Assembly: GCF_018215265.2 (NCBI RefSeq)
Contig: NZ_CP136562.1
Location: 1,550,001-1,614,000, forward strand
DNA length: 64,000 bases
Reading direction: 5' to 3'
DNA from: Paenarthrobacter sp. GOM3
GTDB lineage: Bacteria > Actinomycetota > Actinomycetes > Actinomycetales > Micrococcaceae
The translations under genes and the position numbers were made by a program. Positions 15,611-22,408 of this stretch are shown one piece after another. Every line of letters starts with the position of its first letter. The stretch's first letter is position 1. The notes under the pieces were generated by a model that saw nothing but the letters and a program-made list of their open reading frames with translations, had not been told where the DNA came from and did not search any database.

Positions 15611-16553
15611 TGGGCTGGTCCTCCTTCACTTCTTCGGGGTCGATGCGGTTGGCGAGTTCGGAGAACACCTGTTGCAGCTGGATCTCGGCTTGGGCGCCAG
15701 TCTTGCCCGCGATCTCCAGTAGTGTTTCGCGGTCCTGCCCTTGCCCCGTGCGGATGTTGGCGAGTTCCTGAAGTGCCGGGATCTTGATCTTCCGGCCTTG
15801 GGCATCCTCGCGCTCGACGGTGACGTTCCACCAGATATTGGCCGGCAGCGCGGTTACCAGGTTGGTGAGGCGGTCGATCTTGGCATTGGCGGTGTCAATT
15901 CGCTTCTGGTTCTCTACCAGCACGAACGCGAGGCCGGGGTTGTCATCCCTGCCACCGAGTTTGTACGTACCGAAGAAAATGTCTTGCAGGTACTTGATGA
16001 CGTCAGCTGCTCCAGCCATGTCCAGGTCTCCTTCTGGGGGTTCGATGATTTCGCCGGACAACACAATGTCGCCCGAGCCTTGCCGTAGCTGTGACGCTTT
16101 GGGGCGCAGCACGCCGGCCAGTGGCCCGGTGCCTGTTTGCGAGTAGCCCAAGGTGTAGTAATGGGCGGGTTTGTCGGAGTACCAGTTGCCGTCAACGAAC
16201 TTCCACGGGCGAGCGAAGCCGTCCTGCTGGATGACGTTGATTGTGGATGCGTTGGCCCACCAGCAGACGGCTGTGTGGCCCCACTGATTGAGGTAGTCGC
16301 CGCGCCACACCAGGACGTCGAACTGCTGGGGGATGAAGCCTGGGTAGTAGTCGATTCGGTCCCAGTATTTGTCCGGCGCGACATCGAGCAGTGACTTAGC
16401 GCCTGCCACGCCACCGACGCATTGGGACCATGGCACACCGAAGATGAACTCTCCGAAGTGGTCGATGGTGTCTACGCATTGGTTGCCGAAGTGACCGTCA
16501 GGATCGAGTGACTTGTTGATGACCGAGGCTGCCCACTCATAGAGGATGCTCAT
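15603..16553 (-). CDS. CHAP-domain endolysin
   Basis: This is a 316-residue peptidoglycan amidase/peptidase. The N-terminal CHAP domain has catalytic Cys26 (FGNQCVDTIDHF) and His93 (QWGHTAVCWW). An acidic linker follows at about residue 170, and the C-terminal part (about 180-316) is helical (ENQKRIDTANAKIDRLTNLV) and probably targets or oligomerises the enzyme. The ATG at 16553 overlaps the previous stop (ATGA) and has AAAGGAG eight bases upstream; an upstream frame extension to 16622 is not needed. Confidence 0.88.
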   Translation of the reverse strand: MSILYEWAASVINKSLDPDGHFGNQCVDTIDHFGEFIFGVPWSQCVGGVAGAKSLLDVAPDKYWDRIDYYPGFIPQQFDVLVWRGDYLNQWGHTAVCWWANASTINVIQQDGFARPWKFVDGNWYSDKPAHYYTLGYSQTGTGPLAGVLRPKASQLRQGSGDIVLSGEIIEPPEGDLDMAGAADVIKYLQDIFFGTYKLGGRDDNPGLAFVLVENQKRIDTANAKIDRLTNLVTALPANIWWNVTVEREDAQGRKIKIPALQELANIRTGQGQDRETLLEIAGKTGAQAEIQLQQVFSELANRIDPEEVKEDQPNG

Positions 16554-17266
16554 GCCTTCTCCTTTGCGGCCGGGGGGGCGGCGCATGTGTAGGTGGTGGA
16601 TCCAGGCGGATCCGCCCTGCACGTGTACCCGGCCATTGGCCCGGACGTGAAGGTAATTGACGACGGAGATGCGCCTGGTTGCCCGTCAGCTCCGTTGGCG
16701 CCGTTCGCGCCAGCTGGTCCTGCGGGGCCGGCTGGACCTATCGGGCCTTGCTCGCCCTGCGGGCCGGGTGGCCCGGGCACTGTGGAGTCAGCACCCTTCA
16801 CGCCGTCACTGCCATCCGCCCCATTCGCACCGGCAGGACCGGCAGGACCGGCGACGCCCGCCGCTCCCGCATCTCCCTTGTCGCCCTTCTCTCCAGGGAT
16901 GCCCTGCGGTCCGGGGACGCCTTGGATACCTTGCACGCCCTGGGGCCCCTGTGTCGGTTCCGTCGCGGCGCGTTCGAGGTTCCGGCAGGTCTCAGAAGCG
17001 GCCGCTGTTTGGTCTGTGGTCTGGCAGAGAGCGTCCGTGGCCGCTTGTGCGAGGTTCTGTTTCTCCTGCGCCTGCGTCGCCCCGTACTCTGCGTTTGCTA
17101 CAGCCAGCCGGTGGTTATCCGCGGCCAGCCACACAGCAAATACACCTACCGCCATCAGCAGCAATGACAGGCCAGCGAGGACCAGTTTGATCCGCTTATC
17201 GGACTTTCTGGACCTAGCCGCCTGCCGCTGTGCTGCCTTGAGCTCCGGATCATTCAGTGTCGTCAT
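16550..17266 (-). CDS. Membrane-anchored collagen-like protein in lysis cassette
   Basis: The 238-residue product has a basic N-terminus, one TM helix (LVLAGLSLLLMAVGVFAVWLA, about 35-55), a helical Ala/Gln-rich stem with two cysteines, then about 90 residues of almost uninterrupted Gly-X-Y triplets (GIQGVPGPQGIPGEKGDKGD). It ends in a small Cys-containing region. The second ATG (17266) lies six bases after GGAGG and is preferred. Type II topology puts the collagen rod outside the membrane. The location between holin-like and endolysin genes suggests a spanin-like or exported structural role, but none is known. Confidence 0.75.
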   Translation of the reverse strand: MTTLNDPELKAAQRQAARSRKSDKRIKLVLAGLSLLLMAVGVFAVWLAADNHRLAVANAEYGATQAQEKQNLAQAATDALCQTTDQTAAASETCRNLERAATEPTQGPQGVQGIQGVPGPQGIPGEKGDKGDAGAAGVAGPAGPAGANGADGSDGVKGADSTVPGPPGPQGEQGPIGPAGPAGPAGANGANGADGQPGASPSSITFTSGPMAGYTCRADPPGSTTYTCAAPPAAKEKA

Positions 17267-17570
17267 GGTCATCCTCCGGCCATTCGGCGGGATCAGGTTG
17301 GATGTCATGAACCAGCAGCTGTTCCCGCCACCTACCGGCAGCCGCCTTGACTCGGGAGTTGTACCGCTTGTTTCGCCGGCGTTCCTTCTCAAAGTCGGCG
17401 GACTGCTTCTGCAATTGCGCTTCGAGGGAGGCGACCCGTGCTGTCAGGAGTGCTTCCACGGCCACCTCCCTGCGTTCGCGTTTCTTGTCTGCCCTGTCGA
17501 TGAGCTTCCAAGCTCCGCCGCCGACGCCGAGAAGAAACGTCCCAATGGCTGTGAGCATCGCAGCGTCCAC
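17250..17570 (-). CDS. Small membrane/coiled-coil protein, second holin candidate
   Basis: The 106-residue protein has an N-terminal TM helix (MLTAIGTFLLGVGGGAWKLI) followed by a long charged coiled coil (RVASLEAQLQKQSADFEKER) and an acidic tail. Such one-TM proteins with cytoplasmic coiled coils occur beside actinophage lysins as holin or antiholin. It overlaps the next gene by 17 bases. Confidence 0.65.
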   Translation of the reverse strand: MDAAMLTAIGTFLLGVGGGAWKLIDRADKKRERREVAVEALLTARVASLEAQLQKQSADFEKERRRNKRYNSRVKAAAGRWREQLLVHDIQPDPAEWPEDDHDDTE

Positions 17571-17592
17571 ACGTGTGCCCGTCCTGTCATCG

Positions 17593-19212
17593 CTAGTTCA
17601 CATAGCCTTTGGCAGTGAGAAGGCGGGCAACGAAGAACCGTCCGATCACGTCAGCAACCCACTTCTGGAAGTGGGTGGTGTCGCCTGCAATGAACAGGGA
17701 CGGCGGAGCTTCGCGCTTGGCAATCGCAGCCTGGTCGGCTGCTGTTGGTGTCACGCCCGCGTCGGTGAACGCGCGATCGATCAGGTAGTCCATCAGGCAG
17801 TAGTAATTGCCAGGGAACAGCTGCTTCATCCGTGCGTTGATCGCCCAGACGCGGTCATAACCGGCGGTGCCTTGCGTTTCCGTGGCCCGGAGGGTGACGC
17901 CGAAGAACAAGACCCGTTTCTCACCAGCCGGCAGGGAATCGTAGACCTTCTTGTGGTTCGCGATGATGTGCTCCGCGATGTCACCCTCAAGCCCAGTGAC
18001 AAGGAAATCGATGTCATTCCGTCCAGCGAAGAAGCTGAAGGGCGTGGTTTTGGTCAGGTTTTGGCCGCTAACAAACAACGTCGACCCTGCCACTGGTACT
18101 GCGGCGCCGCTGCTTGTCCGTGTGAAAGTCCACGAGTTGGTGGAGAACGTGAACGCGAGGGTCCCTGGCACGCCAGCCAGTGACCCGGCATAGACACGGT
18201 CGCGGGGGATATAGGCGTTGAATTTGGTCACCACTCCTACCGCGCCGGAGGCTGGGATGGAGCCGCCCGTGACGGTGAAGTAGAGCTGGTGGATGCCAGC
18301 CCGGACCATGACCTCATCGGTCGTATCACCCGAACGCCCGTTATTTGTCACCGTGATGCCCGGGAACAGGGTAGCCATCCGCGCCGGCCACGCCTCGGAG
18401 GTAAGCCAGGTTTCACCCTGACCGCCGCCGAAGGTCAGCGAGTCTCCCTTCGCGTCGAAAGCAACGCGGCTGCCCACAACCGGAACCTCAGTGATCCAAG
18501 CCTGGAAGACGTTGCTGAGGCTCGTACGGCGGGAAACAATCGGTCCCGCAGTGCTCCACTCCGTGAGGACCTGCATCGTGACGCCGTTAGCCACCGAAAC
18601 TTTCTTCACTTCCACTTCGAACGGGTTGATAACGCCCGGGTTGTTCAAAGTGCTGGTGGCGATGGTCGAAGTCTCTGTGCGGTGCCGTCCCTGCGGCAGG
18701 GTGTTGAGGTCCTGCCCGACAACGATCAGGGAGCTTTGGGACGCCATTGTTTCCCACGTGGTGAAGGACCCGTTGACGTTCTGCATGCGCGACCACATGC
18801 GGCCCGCGTTGGGTGTGGCGTACTCGATGGCGATCTGCGCCACGCGACCAGGCGCGACGGGCAGAACATCGATGGGACCAGCGAAGCCGCCCGGGACTGG
18901 TGGCAGGTTCGCCATGGTGGCTGAGTTGGTGAAGCTGTCCACCCGATACTGGCGCATGTCAACGACGTTGTTCCAGTCAGTTCCATTCGGAACAGTCAGG
19001 GGCTTGTTGACGATGTTCCAGTTGGCAGCGTCATAGGTGGCGCCGGACGTGAACGCCACCTTCGCGCTGACCACGTCACCGTTGGGTGAGATGACCGTCT
19101 GGTTCGCTAGGTACGGGGTGTTTGGCTTCCACGAAGATGCATCACCGGGAGGGCCTTGGATGCCCTGAGACCCGCGAACGTTGGCGAGGAACGCCCACTT
19201 CCAAGTAGCCAT
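17593..19212 (-). CDS. Tail fibre/receptor-binding protein with SGNH hydrolase domain
   Basis: The 539-residue protein begins with a short collagen-like stretch (GSQGIQGPPGD), continues with about 220 residues of beta-rich fibre, then carries an SGNH/GDSL hydrolase domain. Ser258 lies in AKGDSLTFGGG, Asn in AGRNDIDF (block III), and Asp511/His514 in GDTTHF (block V). Esterase-bearing fibres remove acetyl or acyl groups from surface glycans during adsorption. The gene overlaps the preceding one by a single base and follows the tail tip genes. Confidence 0.85.
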   Translation of the reverse strand: MATWKWAFLANVRGSQGIQGPPGDASSWKPNTPYLANQTVISPNGDVVSAKVAFTSGATYDAANWNIVNKPLTVPNGTDWNNVVDMRQYRVDSFTNSATMANLPPVPGGFAGPIDVLPVAPGRVAQIAIEYATPNAGRMWSRMQNVNGSFTTWETMASQSSLIVVGQDLNTLPQGRHRTETSTIATSTLNNPGVINPFEVEVKKVSVANGVTMQVLTEWSTAGPIVSRRTSLSNVFQAWITEVPVVGSRVAFDAKGDSLTFGGGQGETWLTSEAWPARMATLFPGITVTNNGRSGDTTDEVMVRAGIHQLYFTVTGGSIPASGAVGVVTKFNAYIPRDRVYAGSLAGVPGTLAFTFSTNSWTFTRTSSGAAVPVAGSTLFVSGQNLTKTTPFSFFAGRNDIDFLVTGLEGDIAEHIIANHKKVYDSLPAGEKRVLFFGVTLRATETQGTAGYDRVWAINARMKQLFPGNYYCLMDYLIDRAFTDAGVTPTAADQAAIAKREAPPSLFIAGDTTHFQKWVADVIGRFFVARLLTAKGYVN

Positions 19213-19685
19213 CAGGACTTACTCCATTCATAGAGGTTCCCCGTGTTGAGCGGGTTAGCTGGGTCGCTCGGGTCATCTTTGAGCCAGAGCGTGAACGGCC
19301 GCGGATCAGTCGGAGGAGCGAGGGACACGTAGACCATGCGGGTGTTCTTCGGCGGCTTCCCGAATAGGTCAGAGAACGCGCCACCAGTGAGCGGCACCTG
19401 TAGTTGCCAGTCCGGGAAGTTGTAGCCACCGAAAGTGCGCGGAACGATGGACTTCACCCAGACGATCTGGACCGTGTACCAGGCGTCATCGAGCATTTCA
19501 ACGGTGGGCGCGAGGTCGACGGACCAAGAGCCGTTAGCCGCCGGCGTGACCTTGACTGGCTCCTGCGGGAAGATGACCCCGCCTTCTTTGGTTTGCGGGG
19601 CGTTGAGCGTGAAGAGGAGCTGGGGGAACTTGCCAGTGAAGCTTCCGCCCACGACATCCTTGATGTTTCCGGTCACTACTGCCAT
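19212..19685 (-). CDS. Minor tail/fibre-associated protein
   Basis: This is a 157-residue beta-rich protein (GNIKDVVGGSFTGKFPQLLF; TGGAFSDLFGKPPKN) that looks like the small N-terminal adaptor proteins of actinophage tail fibres. It has a GGAGG ribosome binding site and begins after a terminator, so it may depend on readthrough. Its stop overlaps the fibre start. Confidence 0.65.
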   Translation of the reverse strand: MAVVTGNIKDVVGGSFTGKFPQLLFTLNAPQTKEGGVIFPQEPVKVTPAANGSWSVDLAPTVEMLDDAWYTVQIVWVKSIVPRTFGGYNFPDWQLQVPLTGGAFSDLFGKPPKNTRMVYVSLAPPTDPRPFTLWLKDDPSDPANPLNTGNLYEWSKS

Positions 19686-19702
19686 AGGGGCCTCCTGGGC
19701 AT

Positions 19703-19727
19703 AAAAAAAGCACCCCTTAGGGTGCTT
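19703..19727 (-). terminator. Rho-independent terminator inside the late operon
   Basis: AAGCACCC pairs with GGGTGCTT (8 bp, loop CTTA). Read on the minus strand, the hairpin is followed by seven consecutive T. It lies between the beta-helix tail gene and the fibre genes, so fibre and lysis expression must rely on readthrough, antitermination or another promoter. Confidence 0.8.
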
Positions 19728-19748
19728 GGTCGTTTAGGTGTCCTCGCC

Positions 19749-20540
19749 TTACGAAGTCACACGGAAGAGTTCGCCCGTGGAGGGATCCACGCGGATGTTT
19801 GCTGGCTGCGGCGTCGTGGGCAACCCAGAGATGACTACCTTCGGCGCTCCCAGCTGCAGCGCTACAGAGCTCACGATCAGCACCCCCAAGGCTGCGCTGG
19901 ATGACACGGAGCCGTTGGGGAAGTTCACGGCACCGCCGCCGGTACCCGTGTTTTCAAGAGTCAGTCCGCCGAGCTTGATCGTCTTTCCCTCTGCAACGGT
20001 TAGGTCGTTGTTCAGGGTTGCCGCACCCTTGATGTCCAAGGTGCCCTCGGACGTCAGGTTGCCGTTCGCTGCGATCTTGAATGATCCGAATTCAGCGGAC
20101 CCATCGGGGTTGACTTTCGCGGATCCGCTGGTGATCTTCCCTGCAGGGTCGATCTCCATGCTTCCGAACTTCGCGGACCCGTCTGGACGGAGTTCTATGT
20201 CGCCCGCTTTGAACAGGCCGCCAGATGCAATTTCCAAGTTGTTGAGGACCGTCATAACCCCGGAGACGTCGACATTTCCGGAGACGTCCAATGGCCCTGA
20301 GATCACCACGTCACCAATGAAGGTGACTAGGCCGGATGCGATTAGCCGGCCGACGATTTCAGCGGTTCCTGTTACTACCAGGCCGCCGTTTTCGATGGTG
20401 ATCACACCGCCACTGTGGACGCGAAGTCCGCTGCGGCCGATGGCCATGTTGTTCTGGTTCGAGGCGTACTCCAGTTGCCGGACACGCTGCACGAGCCGTT
20501 GGATGACGGGGTCGTTCTCCAGGTTCTGGATCTGGGACAT
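19749..20540 (-). CDS. Beta-helix-like minor tail protein
   Basis: This 263-residue protein has a short helical N-terminus (VIQRLVQRVRQLEYASNQ) and then a regular ladder of short beta repeats (GDVVISGPLDVSGNVDVSG; GKITSGSAKVNPDGSAEFG), typical of trimeric beta-helical tail spikes and fibres. The ATG at 20540 follows GGAGG and lies two bases past the preceding stop; an upstream extension is unlikely. Confidence 0.75.
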   Translation of the reverse strand: MSQIQNLENDPVIQRLVQRVRQLEYASNQNNMAIGRSGLRVHSGGVITIENGGLVVTGTAEIVGRLIASGLVTFIGDVVISGPLDVSGNVDVSGVMTVLNNLEIASGGLFKAGDIELRPDGSAKFGSMEIDPAGKITSGSAKVNPDGSAEFGSFKIAANGNLTSEGTLDIKGAATLNNDLTVAEGKTIKLGGLTLENTGTGGGAVNFPNGSVSSSAALGVLIVSSVALQLGAPKVVISGLPTTPQPANIRVDPSTGELFRVTS

Positions 20541-20541
20541 G

Positions 20542-21621
20542 TCAGCCTCCCTGCTGTTGTAGTTGGAGGTCCACGGAGTCCTCACTGAAGGTGAAGCCGA
20601 GAAGCCGCCAGTCGCTCCAGCCGTTCGGCACGTAGAAGGCCTCTTTGAGGTTCACGCGCACGGTCCCGCCAAGCAGCAGCTCAGACGGTGCCACTGCACC
20701 GTCCGGGCGGATACTGACGCTTAGCTGCTGGGTGGGTTCGTTCTGCGCTTCCACATCAGCCCGGGCACGGGCCGCGAGCTGGTCGCGGTTACTGATCCCC
20801 GAATAGGAAACAACCCGTTCCAGGGCGGGGAAGTCAGACGTCGCGAAGGATTCCTCGGCTTTCACCAGAATGTCTTCGCCGCTGCCCTCGCCCGTGCCGA
20901 TGACCTTATTGGCTACGTTCGCGCCGGACCCTTTTTCCTTGATGCCGATGATGTCCGTCTTCTTCGTGGTGGCGTCCCACTCCCAGTAACCGCCGACCAG
21001 GTTCCCGGAACGCATGGCCCACTGAAGCTTGAAATCAGGAGCCCACTGGGGTGGGAAGTCGATGTCCGGACCGCCGTCCGTCTTGATCAGCTCGTCAAGG
21101 GCATCAGCGACGCTGGGGAACTTGTACCCGTAGTACTCGCGGGTGTACGGCCCCGGCAGGTCATCCTCCCAGACGATGGGGAGGTCATACCGCGCCAAAG
21201 GCGCTGCGTCCATGCCTTCCTGGATGGCCTTCTTGGCGATAGTCGCCAGATGCCCGGTGAACACCAGCGGCGGGAGCTTCTCCACGCCGGCGCCGTGCAT
21301 CGGAAGCACATGCCGTGATTTCCAGATCCACCAGAGATCCGCCAGCTGCACTTCCAACACGCCCGTGAAGACGTCCCGGTCGGTGTCAACGATCAGGCCA
21401 GCGTAAACAGGGATCCGGTTCCATTCGACAACCAAAGCCCGCCGAAGCTTAGCCATGGTCACAGGGGTGACGACTTCCCGCACCTTCGCGTTTTTGGTTA
21501 GAAACGTCGCCGCCCCCGGGGATGTGGCATTCAGCTGACGGCCGCCGGAGAAGGTATCAGCCGGGACCTCGATCCGGTCACCCCAGGTGGAAGTGCTGAC
21601 GGAGAAGACCTTCCACGCCAC
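20542..21621 (-). CDS. Tail-tip protein, Gp37-like (ReqiPepy6 type)
   Basis: The 359-residue protein is rich in Trp and beta strands (FSGGRQLNATSPGAATFL; LADLWWIWKSRHVLP) and follows the distal tail gene. Its order and look match the Gp37-like/minor tail proteins of actinobacterial siphoviruses, which form the tail hub or baseplate. The exact role is inferred from position. Confidence 0.7.
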   Translation of the reverse strand: MAWKVFSVSTSTWGDRIEVPADTFSGGRQLNATSPGAATFLTKNAKVREVVTPVTMAKLRRALVVEWNRIPVYAGLIVDTDRDVFTGVLEVQLADLWWIWKSRHVLPMHGAGVEKLPPLVFTGHLATIAKKAIQEGMDAAPLARYDLPIVWEDDLPGPYTREYYGYKFPSVADALDELIKTDGGPDIDFPPQWAPDFKLQWAMRSGNLVGGYWEWDATTKKTDIIGIKEKGSGANVANKVIGTGEGSGEDILVKAEESFATSDFPALERVVSYSGISNRDQLAARARADVEAQNEPTQQLSVSIRPDGAVAPSELLLGGTVRVNLKEAFYVPNGWSDWRLLGFTFSEDSVDLQLQQQGG

Positions 21622-21631
21622 AGGGCCCTCC

Positions 21632-22408
21632 TTAGATGTAAGTGTCAGTCAGGGTGAGCGTGACGGTTGCTGTGCCGCCTGCGCTGGCAGGGGTCACGGA
21701 CAATAGGCTCTCCGTGTTCGGTGGGATGGTCGGCGTGTACGTGAGCCCGAGCCCGTGGTGAATGACTACGCCGTTGATCCGGAGCCGCCCATCCGCATAG
21801 TCGATCTCGTGCGGTGACGCGAACCACAGCGGCTGCGTTACTTGGAACGGCTGCCCCATGACGTACACCGTGTACCCGAGGGCGCTCGTGCCCTGGACCC
21901 TCAGTGACGGGGTGGCAGGGTAGTTTCCGCGGTTGATGATCCCGCCGATCTCGGCGGCCTGTGTGGTGACGTACTGCTCGGTGTTTCCGTACTTCAGCGG
22001 GTCAGGGCACCAGAGGGTCAGCTGGTAGTCGGAGTTCGTGGTCCCGTGGATGGGGTCCACGTCGACGTCATCGACGTGGGCGTCTGCCCATTGCGTCAGC
22101 CCGCCCTTGGTGACCTCGATGCGCTGCAGTGACCCGTCAGCGCCCAGCCCAGTCAGTTGCAGGCCTTCGCGTTCCCTCTCAGGGATGCTCTGCGCCAAGA
22201 CCTTCCCTGTGATGTTCACAGATCGCGACTCTGGGTAACGGGGAAGGACGTAGGAGCCGGGACCTTGCGGGTGAGCTTTTTGCTCGCCCCGTAGAGGCAC
22301 CCGGTCATCCCATCCGTCCAGCCCGTCCTTCACTACGGTCAACGGCCCCACGCCGGGGCGGCCGAACAGTTGCAGCCCTCCGATGACGATCAGGAGATCA
22401 TCAGACAC
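21632..22408 (-). CDS. Distal tail (Dit)-type protein
   Basis: The 258-residue protein follows the tape measure with a seven-base overlap. The N-terminal half has the Dit/Sipho_tail pattern (RSVNITGKVLAQSIPERERE), and the second half is a galectin-like beta domain with WCPDPLKYG, commonly seen in these proteins. Dit rings join the tail tube to the tip. Confidence 0.8.
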   Translation of the reverse strand: MSDDLLIVIGGLQLFGRPGVGPLTVVKDGLDGWDDRVPLRGEQKAHPQGPGSYVLPRYPESRSVNITGKVLAQSIPEREREGLQLTGLGADGSLQRIEVTKGGLTQWADAHVDDVDVDPIHGTTNSDYQLTLWCPDPLKYGNTEQYVTTQAAEIGGIINRGNYPATPSLRVQGTSALGYTVYVMGQPFQVTQPLWFASPHEIDYADGRLRINGVVIHHGLGLTYTPTIPPNTESLLSVTPASAGGTATVTLTLTDTYI

